A stretch of DNA of 64,000 nt from positions 122,694 to 186,693 of the forward strand of contig CAYTPI010000007.1 of the NCBI GenBank assembly GCA_964439625.1, read 5' to 3'. The position numbers and the translations under genes are program-made. Shown one piece after another: positions 25,828 to 34,872 of the stretch (positions are counted from its first letter, which is position 1; the number at the start of each line of letters is the position of its first letter). The notes beneath the pieces were generated by a model. The model searched no databases. It saw only the letters and a list, made by a program, of their open reading frames with translations, and had not been told where the DNA came from. This stretch comes from CAYTPI01 sp964439625. GTDB taxonomy: Bacteria > Chloroflexota > Anaerolineae > Aggregatilineales > UBA3940.

Positions 25828-27586
25828 GTGCTGGCCTCAAAGATTAGCTCGAGAAACTCATTGCGCTCGTCTGCGTTCATTGGGCGCGGACGACTCCAGT
25901 CTTCAATGATACCTGTGAATAATTCCGTTGATATGTGACGTCCATCATAGATGACGTGCTTATCAGCGAACATCTGCCGGTTCTCAATATTGGGTTGGTC
26001 GAAAAAAAGATTGCCAATACCGTAGTGCACAAAGCGCCCTTCGGGAAAACCAAACCCCTGCGGCTGGTGGGCATGGCTACCACTCACGATGTCTGCGCCT
26101 GCGCCAGATACCAGCGCAAAATCGGCAATTTGCTCGGCGCTTGGCTCATATAGTGGTAACTCCCAGTATTGCAGCGTCGCAATAACGATATCAGCTTGAT
26201 CAGTGGCTTTGACGTTGGCGATATTTGCCGTAAAGGTTGACCAGTCATCGCAAGGAGCTGCACCAGCCGTCTGCGTAGTGGCAAATGCCCCTTGCGGCCC
26301 AACTGAGTTACAGCCGATAAAGGCGATCCGTGTACCGCTTGCCGTTGTCACAATTTCTGGGGCAAGGGCTTCATCAAGTGTGCGCCCACCACCAAAGTAG
26401 AGAACACCCTCGTTATCATAAATATTAAGTGTGTTCTCCATAGCCGTAATACCATAATCATTGACGTGATTACCTGTCAGCTCAACAATGTCGATCCCAG
26501 CCAGCTCAAGTACGTCATAGTACGCTTGCTTGGAGCAGAAGACAGGATCGCCGAACCAATCTGGGTCAGGGCAGTCAACTGCGTATGATGACTCGTTACT
26601 GGTGTGGACGATGTCTGCATCAGCGAAGAACGACAAAATTTCTTCTGAAGGGAACCCGGCCCCGTTGGCCTCAACCATCATGGCAACCGAACGTGCGACA
26701 GCAACCGTGCCAGTCATGACGACTTTTGAGATTAACTCGGGGTTACGATTGCTAAGCTGCCANNNNNNNNNNTGGCTTGTACTGATTGCATTGCTTGACC
26801 ACTACTTTCACCTCGGGCAGTAACTCCGATGCGTACGATGAGTGGATAAGCGGTGGGGTCCATGTCACGATCCAACGGTGTGACATTATCAATCGACAGC
26901 ACTTTCAGCCGTGGCTCTAGCTGCTCAAATGGAAGAATTGTAACAGCTGGTTGGCTGTCCCAAAGGGCATCTACTAACTCCTCATGAGTGACGATATCGA
27001 GTGCCATACTGTCAGAGGCAGGGCCGATACGGTTTGTTAGAAGATCAGCCACATCTTGCGTGAGAATCACGCGTGGAGCTTGGTCGAATCCATACGGGCC
27101 GACTAGCCCAGAAGCATCTCCTAGCCCCCAGTAGGCTTGAAAAGCCCCCCAAGAGATGTTCTCCGTCGTCGTGGCAAACGGTGCTGCCACAGCATAAACC
27201 CACTCGCTAACAAGTTGACTTTCAACCGTTGGGTTTAAGCTCACTTGCACGCCAGCCTGCGATGCGTCGGTGCTTGCAATATACCCGTATTCTAACAGCG
27301 CTTGTGCAACCTGTGACTCAAGCTGTGTTGGCACTCCAGGTTGAACCCAATATGCTGCTTGTGGTGCAACGGCTTGTGGTGCAACGGCTTGTGGTGCAAC
27401 GGCTTGTGGTGCAACATCATTTGTTGATGGCGTACTTTCTACCACTGGTACTGGCACACTGAGTGTAGATGGTTGATCAACTGGAGAAACAGCCGGTGTA
27501 ATTTCTTGGCTGCATCCAGCGAATATGCACAGCAGGCACAATACGAATAGCAAGTTAAGGGTGCGTTGGTAGATCAAACGAGTCAT
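25821..27586 (-). CDS. CapA-family lipoprotein (one gene interrupted by a scaffold gap)
   Basis: Two reading frames meet at the N run. The upstream part starts at 27586, has a lipoprotein signal ending FAGC, a VAPQA repeat and a domain of about 200 residues ending SSGQAMQSVQA before the N's. On the other side, QLSNRNPELISKVVMTGTVA leads into a full CapA metallophosphatase-like domain with TSNESSYAVDCP, ELTGNHVNDYG, VSGSHAHQPQG and the GIGNLFF ending. In relatives both parts are one protein, and the short first frame's end (stop at 26732) is out of frame only because the gap size is arbitrary. CapA-like proteins are tied to poly-gamma-glutamate capsule or other envelope functions; here the protein would be membrane-bound and outward-facing. 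Boundaries of the missing residues are unknown. Confidence 0.78.
26763..26772. other. assembly gap (10 N)
   Basis: Ten ambiguous bases join two contigs. The frames on the two sides differ; joining them needs a true gap length that leaves remainder 2 when divided by 3 (for example 8, 11 or 14 bases), so 10 is a placeholder. Confidence 0.97.
27357..27416 (-). repeat. four 15-bp tandem repeats encoding VAPQA
   Basis: Four consecutive copies of a 15-base unit, differing only in the last base of one copy. They encode VAPQA x4 in the linker between the lipid anchor and the first folded domain of the CapA-type lipoprotein. The near-identity suggests recent slippage, and copy number may vary between strains. 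Confidence 0.92.
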
Positions 27587-27770
27587 ATAAAGCCAATCGG
27601 AAGATGAGCAAAGCAATCGCGCGAGAGTGTACCATATCTACAACATTGATAAACCATTGATAGGAATTAGCGCCCATTTTGCGTATGAGCATCATGCCCG
27701 AGTGCAACTGAGCATGGTATACTTGCCATATAGAAACAGACATTTTAACAATGAAGGAATAGGGGAGCCC

Positions 27771-28235
27771 ATGGCAAATAAACCGACACAACAGGGAGAA
27801 CAACCGAAACAGAACAGACTCATAATCGGAGCAGGTCTCGGCGTCGCACTTGCTGTTCTCGTTGTTCTTATTTGGATCGTGCTCCGCTTGCTAATCGCAA
27901 ACCAAGCAATTGCCCAAGGAACGGGTGAACTGCCACCAGCGGCGAATAGTCCGCTGCAATTAATCTCTAATGACGAGGCCCCTAGCAACCAACCTATTCA
28001 ACAAGATGGTCCGCCTCCAGATGCAGGCGCGCCTCCGGGTGCTTCTTCGGGTGGTAACAACAATCGCAACTTGCCTGATGAAGGCCCCAATGATGTTCCT
28101 CCAGGCGCGCCTCAACCTGCTGGTAATAGCAGCTCAATTCCGTTAATTCTGTCCGCGGTATCACTTGTGCTAAGCCTTGGTGCGCTCGGTATCTCGCTAT
28201 TTTTATTACTTGGCAAAGATGAAGCCCAAACTTAA
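27771..28235 (+). CDS. small membrane protein with Pro/Gly-rich loop
   Basis: A 154-residue protein. A short polar N-terminus is followed by a transmembrane helix (about 20-42, GLGVALAVLVVLIWIVLRLL), a hydrophilic Pro/Gly/Asn-rich segment with repeated PPxGAP elements, and a second helix near 122-146 (LSAVSLVLSLGALGISLFLLL). Both ends should lie in the cytoplasm. The ATG at 27771 is preceded by AAGGAATAGGGGAG; earlier in-frame Mets give unlikely sequence. Function unknown. It converges with the histidine kinase across a strong hairpin. Confidence 0.72.
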   Translation: MANKPTQQGEQPKQNRLIIGAGLGVALAVLVVLIWIVLRLLIANQAIAQGTGELPPAANSPLQLISNDEAPSNQPIQQDGPPPDAGAPPGASSGGNNNRNLPDEGPNDVPPGAPQPAGNSSSIPLILSAVSLVLSLGALGISLFLLLGKDEAQT

Positions 28236-28242
28236 TCAGACT

Positions 28243-28284
28243 ACAACATACGCCCATTTACTTGATGATAGGCGTATGTTGTTT
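28243..28284. terminator. bidirectional terminator hairpin
   Basis: ACAACATACGCC (28243-28254) and GGCGTATGTTGT (28271-28282) form a perfect 12-bp stem with a 16-base loop between two convergent genes. The T-run is short, and the stem reaches the stop codon of the histidine kinase gene. Confidence 0.75.
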
Positions 28285-29428
28285 AAAAACGAACCGGAAT
28301 AAAAAAGGACAGTTGTGTTCCAGATCCGAGTATAGATGTCATCTGGACGTTCCCACCAACGATCTCTGCTCGCCGTCTGATGTTCTTCAGGCCAAGGCCA
28401 CCACTTTCTTCAAGCGCCGCCGGGTCGAAGCCATTACCGTTATCTATTATCTCAAGGCGCACCGCTTCAGCTGATTGCGATACGCGTATCTCAAGCTCAG
28501 TTGCATCAGCATGCCGGATGACGTTGCTGGCTCCTTCATAGATAATGCTCAGTAAATTCTCCATGCCGCCGCTGCTCAATGAGGATGGGATATCCGGGGC
28601 CTGTAACGAAATCTTGAGTTTAGAAGGAAAGGTGAGTCTATCAAGTACAGCCTCAACGGCATCGTAGAATGACATACTCTCAGGTTGGTAGGTGTTCAGT
28701 CGGTAAATATAGGCACGAATGTCTTCCACAGCTTGATCAAGCGTATCTAGAATGGGCTGCATTTCGTCAGGGTCAGAGATAATGCCTTTTGTCTTGAGCA
28801 CATTCAAGCTCATTCCGACTGCATACATTGTTTGAATGACACCATCATGCAGTTCCATTGCGATGCGCTCACGCTCTTCAAGCAGTGCTAATCGATTTTG
28901 CTGCTCCCGGGCTGTCGAATTGATGATCGCCATCGCAACGTAGCTCGCCATGACCTCAACGATCCATCGGTCTTCATCACTGAATGGTTCACCATCAAGA
29001 CGGTCTGTTAAGTAAATGCTCCCAAGCAGATCACCATTGGTTTGGACAGGAACCCCCAGAAATGACGTCATTGGGGGGTGGTTCTTTGGAAACCCTGACG
29101 ATTTTGGATGTGCCGAGAGACTCTTAACTTTGATAGTCTCACGCCCGTGAATAATCTCTCCTAAAAGGCCGTTTCCGGTGGGTGGCTTACCAATCTTCAA
29201 GATCTCTTCTTTACTAATGCCAGACACTTTGAAGTGCTTTAATTTGCCATCATCATCTGGAATACCAATAGCAGCATAGCGCGCTTTGACCAATTTCCGT
29301 GAAACGTTTGCAATTTGTTCCAGTACTAATTCTAGGTTCTGGGCCTGCGATGCATGCGTAACCGCCTTCGATATATCTTTTAGTTGGCGCAATGTCGTGG
29401 TATGTTTCTGTATGCTTGTATCATCCAT
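28283..29428 (-). CDS. GAF-domain sensor histidine kinase (NarL/DegS-type)
   Basis: A 381-residue cytoplasmic sensor kinase. A GAF domain spans about 25-175 (YAAIGIPDDDG to DRWIVEVMASYVAMA). The HisKA_3 dimerisation helix holds the phospho-accepting His in RERIAMELHDGVIQTMYAVG. The ATP-binding domain has the N-box region and DNGNGFDP and GGLGLKNIRRRAEIVGG. GAF domains here may bind a small ligand or respond to redox; no heme Cys/His pattern is evident. The ATG at 29428 (MDDTSIQKH) is preferred; an upstream ATG at 29509 would leave only 27 bases to the divergent regulator. The partner is surely the NarL-type regulator at 29537. Confidence 0.88.
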   Translation of the reverse strand: MDDTSIQKHTTTLRQLKDISKAVTHASQAQNLELVLEQIANVSRKLVKARYAAIGIPDDDGKLKHFKVSGISKEEILKIGKPPTGNGLLGEIIHGRETIKVKSLSAHPKSSGFPKNHPPMTSFLGVPVQTNGDLLGSIYLTDRLDGEPFSDEDRWIVEVMASYVAMAIINSTAREQQNRLALLEERERIAMELHDGVIQTMYAVGMSLNVLKTKGIISDPDEMQPILDTLDQAVEDIRAYIYRLNTYQPESMSFYDAVEAVLDRLTFPSKLKISLQAPDIPSSLSSGGMENLLSIIYEGASNVIRHADATELEIRVSQSAEAVRLEIIDNGNGFDPAALEESGGLGLKNIRRRAEIVGGNVQMTSILGSGTQLSFFIPVRF

Positions 29429-29536
29429 AGCGTTCGACTTATTTCTTTCTAATTGATTGTCTGGCGTTGAAGTTTGCAATACAGGGTACACTAATGTAAA
29501 TCTTTTCATCCCTAGCGTGGAAAGCTTAGTTATTTC

Positions 29537-30208
29537 ATGTCTACTATCCGAATTTTAATTGCTGACGACCATTCTATTGTTCGAACAGGTTTACGCACTC
29601 TCCTAGAAAACGAGGCTGGTTTCCAGGTTATTGCCGAGGCTGCTAACGGAAAAGATGCTGTCCGGTTAGCGTTGCAACATCAGCCTGATGTTCTTCTACT
29701 CGATATTCGCATGCCAGAGATGAATGGTATCGAAGCCTGTCGTAAAATACTCGAACAACTTCCCGATTCACGTGCAATCATGCTGACATCATATGCAGAA
29801 GACGAACTACTCTTCGAGGCAATCGAAGTTGGAGCATCGGGTTATATCCTAAAACGCATCAATGATAACGAGCTCATATCAGCAATCCGTCGGGTGAGTA
29901 ACGGCGAGAACCTTGTTGACCCTGCCATGACATCCACCCTCTTCAAAGAGGTGCAACGCGTTGGGCAAGCCCGTAAAGCCGCGGCGTTCTCCGAACTCAC
30001 ACCGCAAGAGATGACAGTTCTTGCTTACTTGGTAAAAGGCCTCACGAACCGTCAAATAGCCAATAAGATATACCTCGGTGAGGGCACTGTGCGAAACTAC
30101 GTCAGTAATATTCTTTCTAAGCTAGATGTATCGAATCGCGCTGAAGCGGCTGTTTATGCTGCTACACACAATATTGAGCAGTTTATTGATTTACCTGCTG
30201 ATGATTAA
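29537..30208 (+). CDS. NarL/FixJ-family response regulator
   Basis: A 223-residue regulator. The receiver domain (1-120) has the acidic pair in LIADDHSIVRTGLRTLLEN, the phosphorylation site in LLLDIRMPEMNG, the Thr/Ser switch in AIMLTSYAED and the Lys in GYILKRIND. The C-terminal LuxR helix-turn-helix reads LTPQEMTVLAYLVKGLTNRQ then NKIYLGEGTVRNYVSNILSK. It should bind DNA as a dimer after phosphorylation by the kinase encoded divergently next to it. Targets are unknown. Confidence 0.92.
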   Translation: MSTIRILIADDHSIVRTGLRTLLENEAGFQVIAEAANGKDAVRLALQHQPDVLLLDIRMPEMNGIEACRKILEQLPDSRAIMLTSYAEDELLFEAIEVGASGYILKRINDNELISAIRRVSNGENLVDPAMTSTLFKEVQRVGQARKAAAFSELTPQEMTVLAYLVKGLTNRQIANKIYLGEGTVRNYVSNILSKLDVSNRAEAAVYAATHNIEQFIDLPADD

Positions 30209-30344
30209 GCTGAGTGTTGAAAAATAGTAGAACAAACTTCACAAGTGTGAAACAGTGACAATCTTCTAAAAATCAGGTGCAATGTCGCGTATTTTACACA
30301 ATAATATTCTAACTATTTTTCAACCCCCTATCACCCTGTAAGAG

Positions 30345-30372
30345 CGCCCCGTTCTAAGGAATGGGGTGTTTT
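30345..30372 (+). terminator. rho-independent terminator downstream of the response regulator
   Basis: CGCCCCGTTC (30345-30354) pairs with GAATGGGGTG (30359-30368), with two G-U pairs in RNA, a TAAG loop and then TTTT. It stands 136 bases after the regulator stop. The rest of 30209-30505 is AT-rich; it holds a TATAAT box at 30415-30420 that may be the -10 of the next gene, with no good -35. Confidence 0.7.
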
Positions 30373-30505
30373 GTCTTGTGCATGTCCCTGCTGCTTGCTG
30401 TATATTGTCTATGCTATAATCTTTATACTAATCGCTAAAGCTGTTACAAGTAAAATCAGTCTAGACAGCTTGCACAGAACACACCCCTGAAGCGGAGATA
30501 AATAT

Positions 30506-32323
30506 ATGGCATCCCCATACGACGGAAAAATTGGACTGTGGCATGTGGCAGGTTCATGGATTGGCGAACCTGACATTGAAACACTGGCTCAAAACGTCAA
30601 CAATTACGCTCCCAATGCAGATGCAATTTACGTCAAAACCAGCAATGCCGACAGTTGGATGGGCACTCGCGATACAAAAAATTCCATGTCCATCGATGGC
30701 CCGGATGATATCGCCCGGTGGGTGCAGGTGCTGTCCAACTTCAACCTCGAATTTCACGCTTGGGCCGTCCCTCGTGGCGAAAACGTCCAAGCTGAGATCG
30801 ACCGTATTGTACAGGCCTGCCAAGTGCCGGGTGTGCGCTCCATGATCTTGGATGTTGAACCGTTTTCAGGCTTTTGGCTGGGTGATCGTGATGCTGTCAT
30901 TCAGTTAATGTCTGGGGTTCGTGAGCGGCTGGGGCCAGATTTCCACATCGGTATGTCCTGCGATCCGCGCACGCGTTGGTACAATGCGATTTACCCTGAT
31001 GCATGGCGCCCCTACGTTGACAGCATTCATCCACAATGTTATTGGGCATTAATGGGCCGTGATGCGGAAGATGTTCTAACCGAAGCCTACGTTACATGGT
31101 CAGGCTATGGGTTGCCGATTCTGCCGGTGCTGCAAGGCTTCGATGTGAGTGCTGAATCAATCCGGCAGGCACAGTCGATTGCTCGTGGTGTCCGTGGCGC
31201 AACCAGCTTATCGTACTTCCGCATTGGTACCCTCAGTCCATTGATGTATTCAGCCCTTAACGAAGAAACAATTGTTGAAGCCGTTGGGCCAGACGATGTC
31301 ATTCGTCGTTATGATTGGGAAAAGATTATCGACCCGTCAAATAGCGGTTTCCGCTCTGGCTCGCACATTGGTACACCAGCGGATCAGCTCTTCTTTGATG
31401 CTGAAGATGCTCGAGGTCGCCCGTATCGGTACATCTCGACTAAAGCTGACCGTGACACAATTTGGGCACAGTGGATACCACGCCTGCCCTCAGAAGATAC
31501 TTACGAAATATCTGTCTACGTTCCAGATGAAAACGCTTCAACTACGGAGGCTCAATACCACATCCACGGTATTGTTGGGCGAGGCACAGAATTACTTGTG
31601 CGCTTCAACCAGAGCCGTTATCGCAACCAGTGGGTGCCCATCGTCGTCTACGATTTTCAAGAAGGCATCGAAGGCGGCAACGTCAACCTAACTGACCTCA
31701 CTGGTGAGCCGGATAAAGAGATCGCTTTCAGTGCTGTTCGCTGGCGGCGTGTTATCTCGCAAACGCGGGTTGAAGTTGAAGCGCTCGGTGCCGGTATGGA
31801 CGCCCCCGTGGGAACCGACGCCGAACGCCGGACGGAGAAAGTCTGGCCCGGCACATGGTTTGAGTCCATTGGCTATGCTCAGTATTATACTGTCGTCGGC
31901 CCAGCCTATCACACAGGTGCTGACCTGAATAACAATCAGCCGGTGTGGGACTCTGACCGCGATGCCCCCGTCTATTCCGCCGCAGACGGCATCGTGATAA
32001 CATCGGCTGTCCTTGGTGGCAGTTGGGGGCACGTCGTCAACATTCGTCACGACCCACTGCCAGACGGTCGCGTTGTTTACACGCGTAGTGCCCATCTAAA
32101 TAACCCCTTGGTCGTTGAAGGCCAGCGGGTTACCCGCGGCCAGCAAATTGGGCAAGTTGGCAACTCGAACGGCCGCTTTGCCTACCATCTACATTATGAT
32201 GTTGTGATTACAGATATTCTAGAGAGCAACCCTGGGCACTGGCCGGGTCTTGACCTCAATAGTGTTAAGAAGCATTATGTTGACCCAGCCAGCTTTATTC
32301 GCAACAACCGACCACAATCTTAG
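30506..32323 (+). CDS. glycosidase-like / golvesin-like / M23 peptidase fusion
   Basis: A 605-residue protein with three regions. Residues 1-250 look like a TIM-barrel glycosidase-like domain (GLWHVAGSWIGEP, MILDVEPFSGFWLGD, YVDSIHPQCYWALMG, then ILPVLQGFDVS). Residues about 290-415 resemble a golvesin C-terminal-like beta domain (YEISVYVPDENASTTEAQYH, NQWVPIVVYDF). Residues about 465-600 are an M23 peptidase with the zinc ligands in YHTGADLNNNQP and YHLHYDVV and a conserved GHVVNIRHDPLPDG. M23 enzymes cut peptidoglycan cross-links, so a wall-remodelling role is likely. No signal peptide is visible at the ATG, which is preceded by AGCGGAG; export may use another route. The glycosidase activity is an inference from the fold. 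Confidence 0.8.
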   Translation: MASPYDGKIGLWHVAGSWIGEPDIETLAQNVNNYAPNADAIYVKTSNADSWMGTRDTKNSMSIDGPDDIARWVQVLSNFNLEFHAWAVPRGENVQAEIDRIVQACQVPGVRSMILDVEPFSGFWLGDRDAVIQLMSGVRERLGPDFHIGMSCDPRTRWYNAIYPDAWRPYVDSIHPQCYWALMGRDAEDVLTEAYVTWSGYGLPILPVLQGFDVSAESIRQAQSIARGVRGATSLSYFRIGTLSPLMYSALNEETIVEAVGPDDVIRRYDWEKIIDPSNSGFRSGSHIGTPADQLFFDAEDARGRPYRYISTKADRDTIWAQWIPRLPSEDTYEISVYVPDENASTTEAQYHIHGIVGRGTELLVRFNQSRYRNQWVPIVVYDFQEGIEGGNVNLTDLTGEPDKEIAFSAVRWRRVISQTRVEVEALGAGMDAPVGTDAERRTEKVWPGTWFESIGYAQYYTVVGPAYHTGADLNNNQPVWDSDRDAPVYSAADGIVITSAVLGGSWGHVVNIRHDPLPDGRVVYTRSAHLNNPLVVEGQRVTRGQQIGQVGNSNGRFAYHLHYDVVITDILESNPGHWPGLDLNSVKKHYVDPASFIRNNRPQS

Positions 32324-32348
32324 AAAGTAGAACCAGCACGACGCGTCT

Positions 32349-33503
32349 ATGACCACCAATGCGTTTTACGAGAACGTGCCAATTATCTACCGTCTCTCTG
32401 AGATTACGGATGATAGCAAATACCGTGATATACCCGCCGATTGGTATGTCGCTGTTACCGATATCCGCAATTCAACACAAGCCATTGAAGAAGGTCGGTA
32501 CAGAGATGTGAACTCCATTGCGGCAGCTTCGATTGCAGCCATGTTAAACGCTGCGGATGCTGATTTACCTTTCGTATTTAGTGGTGATGGTGCTATACTC
32601 GTAACGCCCCCTGAATTCGTTGATAAGGTGAAGGTCGCGATGCTGGGCACGCAACGGCTCTCAAGCGAGTACTTTGGCCTTTACTTGCGCTCTGCGCTAA
32701 TTCCCGTGCGGGAAGTGATTGCAGCAGGGCATGCCCTCCGTGTTACTCGAATGCAAGTCTCCGAAAACTTCATTCAAGCGATCTTCAATGGCGGTGGTAT
32801 CTCTTTTGCTGAGCAGATCATCAAAGATCCTAATCTCTATCGCATATACTCTACTCGCGATGTTGGTGGCAACTACGACGTAGATTTCAGCGGTTTCGAG
32901 TGCCGGTGGGAACAAATACCAGCAACCATGGGTGAAACGATCAGTCTGTTGGTAAAAGCCACTGCGGATGATTTCCAGCAACGCATTGATATTTATCGGG
33001 ATGTGCTGACAGAGATGGATAATATCTTTGGTGACCGTGAGATGCGCCACCCAATCAACCCGGATACTCTTAAGTTGGCGACAAAGCTAGGCCACTACTA
33101 CACCGAGACAGTTATTAAACACAAGCATACTAGCTTCTTTCGCCGTCTCTACAAGATGCTTGTCACAATTCTCTTTGGGCAGTTTATGAAGCTAAACATC
33201 GGTGAGTGGGGTTCTTACAAGAGCTTTCTGGTTGCCGCTACTGATAATGAGAAATTCGATGATACGATCCGAATGATTATTTCAGGATCACCTGAGAAAC
33301 GGGCAAAACTCACCAAGTATCTTGAAGGGCGTCGTCAGGTGGGTGACCTAGTCTATGGGGTACACACATCTTCCCATACACTGATGACGTGCATCGTCTA
33401 CGATCACTTTGGTAGACAGATGCATTTTGTTGATGGGGCTGATGGTGGCTACGTACAAGCTGCGAAACAAATGAAAGCACAACTGCAAGCTGCCGCTGCA
33501 TAA
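32349..33503 (+). CDS. DUF3095 protein, nucleotidyl-cyclase-like
   Basis: A 384-residue soluble protein. The N-terminal half matches DUF3095: FYENVPIIYRLSEITDDSKY, DWYVAVTDIRNSTQAIEEGR and FVFSGDGAILVTPPEFV. The VTDIRNST and SGDGA motifs recall the metal-binding aspartate and turn of class III adenylate/guanylate cyclases, so a nucleotide-cyclising or nucleotide-binding role is an inference from resemblance. The C-terminal 200 residues are unique to the family. It begins 25 bases after the M23-fusion stop and is followed by a 71-residue protein gene, which suggests one transcript. Confidence 0.8.
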   Translation: MTTNAFYENVPIIYRLSEITDDSKYRDIPADWYVAVTDIRNSTQAIEEGRYRDVNSIAAASIAAMLNAADADLPFVFSGDGAILVTPPEFVDKVKVAMLGTQRLSSEYFGLYLRSALIPVREVIAAGHALRVTRMQVSENFIQAIFNGGGISFAEQIIKDPNLYRIYSTRDVGGNYDVDFSGFECRWEQIPATMGETISLLVKATADDFQQRIDIYRDVLTEMDNIFGDREMRHPINPDTLKLATKLGHYYTETVIKHKHTSFFRRLYKMLVTILFGQFMKLNIGEWGSYKSFLVAATDNEKFDDTIRMIISGSPEKRAKLTKYLEGRRQVGDLVYGVHTSSHTLMTCIVYDHFGRQMHFVDGADGGYVQAAKQMKAQLQAAAA

Positions 33504-33536
33504 CCTAAAATCAATCACGTGAAGGAATATGACACG

Positions 33537-33752
33537 ATGTATTCATTTACACCCGGCGAAATGATCATTTGGACGTGGCAGTTGCCAGATGGCTCTGTGA
33601 AGATGGTCAAGGCAGAAGTCGTTACTTATGGTGGTAATGGTCTAAAAATTAAGCTGCACCAAGATGTCATTGGAGAGAAAGACCTGATACTTGCCTCTGA
33701 AAATGATATCCACGGTGGCATCTGGCCTGAAGATGTTCAAAAGATTGAATAA
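33537..33752 (+). CDS. small conserved-looking protein of unknown function
   Basis: A 71-residue soluble protein, mostly beta-strand in pattern (MIIWTWQLPDGSVKMVKAEV, KDLILASENDIHGG). It starts at the ATG at 33537, with AAGGA about ten bases upstream; a GTG at 33519 overlaps that ribosome site and is less likely. It follows the DUF3095 gene by 33 bases and probably shares its transcript. No family is recognised. Confidence 0.6.
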   Translation: MYSFTPGEMIIWTWQLPDGSVKMVKAEVVTYGGNGLKIKLHQDVIGEKDLILASENDIHGGIWPEDVQKIE

Positions 33753-33775
33753 ATCGTCTCTCGCTGAAAACATAC

Positions 33776-33804
33776 TTGTCTGCGGATATAATCCACTTTA
33801 TACA
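33776..33804 (+). promoter_or_regulatory. promoter of the moaB/FHA pair
   Basis: TTGTCT (33776-33781) and TATACA (33799-33804) with a 17-base spacer, 29 bases before the moaB ATG. It suggests that moaB and the FHA gene form their own transcript. Confidence 0.5.
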
Positions 33805-33833
33805 ATAACGCTGTCGTTACTTAAGGAATGATC

Positions 33834-34352
33834 ATGTCACAAAAATCTTCTAGTTCGGAACAGCATCGCAAACTCGCCGAGCAAGAGGGTAAGATAACGA
33901 TAGCTGTCGTCACCGTCAGTGACACACGTACACTAGACACAGACTTGAATGGTCAGTATTTGCGTGACCGCATTGCCGCAATTCAACACGAACTTGCTTT
34001 TTATACAATCATCAAAGATAACGCTGAGCAAGTCGAGCAAGCATTGCAGCAGGCCACCGCCAAGGCGCGCATTGTGATATTCAACGGGGGAACTGGTGTT
34101 GCCCCTAGAGATCGCACGTTTGACGTCCTTGATAGGATGCTCCAGAAGCGCTTGCCTGGTTTCGGTGAACTGTTTCGTATGCTCAGTTATGAGCAAGTTG
34201 GTGCAGCAGCAATGCTCTCGCGAGCAACAGCAGGTGTCGTAGATAATACAGTTGTATTTTCAACGCCTGGGTCTAATGCGGCTGTTCAACTAGCATGGAA
34301 AAAACTAATTGAACCCGAACTTCAACATCTCGCATGGGAAGTAATTCGCTAA
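33834..34352 (+). CDS. moaB: MoaB/Mog-type molybdopterin biosynthesis protein
   Basis: A 172-residue protein of the MoaB family: IAVVTVSDTRTLDTDLNG, IVIFNGGTGVAPRDRTFDVL with the GGTG(V) phosphate-binding loop and Asp, and LSRATAGVVDNTVVFSTPGS near the end. Family members adenylylate molybdopterin before metal insertion, though some MoaB paralogues are moonlighting or inactive. The ATG at 33834 is seven bases after AAGGA; an ATG six bases earlier lies inside that site. No other molybdenum-cofactor gene is in the window. Confidence 0.88.
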   Translation: MSQKSSSSEQHRKLAEQEGKITIAVVTVSDTRTLDTDLNGQYLRDRIAAIQHELAFYTIIKDNAEQVEQALQQATAKARIVIFNGGTGVAPRDRTFDVLDRMLQKRLPGFGELFRMLSYEQVGAAAMLSRATAGVVDNTVVFSTPGSNAAVQLAWKKLIEPELQHLAWEVIR

Positions 34353-34368
34353 CGCCAGGAGACAACCA

Positions 34369-34872
34369 ATGATTTCTTGCTCGTACTGTGAGCATAGCAA
34401 CATGGATGGCACACTCTTTTGTGAGTCCTGTGGCTTCGCTCTCTGGTCAGACGGAAAAGAGCAGACTTCTACCCAAAAGCTCGATGAAGGTGATGACGAT
34501 AACATGCGCGTAAGGTCTGGCTGGGGGACAGCAACTTTCCAGAACCAGAACCAGATTGTTATTCATATTCGGGATGCGCCGGAGCCGATGGTCATCTTCC
34601 CCGGCGAAAAGTATGTTTTTGGGCGTGCGGATAAATCCAGCGGGATTGCGCCTGACCTTGATCTAACGAACTACGCCGCCGTCGAGAAGGGCGTTTCGCG
34701 AATTCATGCAGCTTTGCAGCGGGGTAATGATGTGGTCTCCTTGGTTGATCTAGATAGCGCTAATGGCACCTACCTTAATGGGCAGCGGCTTGCGTCACAT
34801 CAACCGCGCATCCTACGCGATGGCGATGAAATTCGCTTGGGTGGACTCATTCTGCACATCTATTTTAAGTAG
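34369..34872 (+). CDS. FHA-domain protein with N-terminal zinc ribbon
   Basis: A 167-residue cytoplasmic protein. The first 22 residues hold a four-Cys ribbon (CSYCEHSNMDGTLFCESCGF). The FHA domain (about 75-167) has the phosphothreonine-binding signature: FGRADK, GVSRIHAALQRG and SANGTYLNGQRL, all core residues (R, S, H, N) present. It should bind phosphothreonine in a protein target, probably made by a Ser/Thr kinase such as the one at 2467. It follows moaB by 16 bases. It converges on the GT87-like gene with an 8-base overlap. Confidence 0.85.
   Translation: MISCSYCEHSNMDGTLFCESCGFALWSDGKEQTSTQKLDEGDDDNMRVRSGWGTATFQNQNQIVIHIRDAPEPMVIFPGEKYVFGRADKSSGIAPDLDLTNYAAVEKGVSRIHAALQRGNDVVSLVDLDSANGTYLNGQRLASHQPRILRDGDEIRLGGLILHIYFK

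Noticed and set aside
27357..27416. Short tandem repeats as a CRISPR or non-coding element
   Set aside because: The 15-base unit keeps the reading frame of the lipoprotein and encodes VAPQA four times.
26732..27616. A separate 294-residue lipoprotein gene ending at 26732
   Set aside because: Its last residues come after the N run in a frame set by an arbitrary gap length; the adjoining frame continues as a CapA protein, so it is the same gene.
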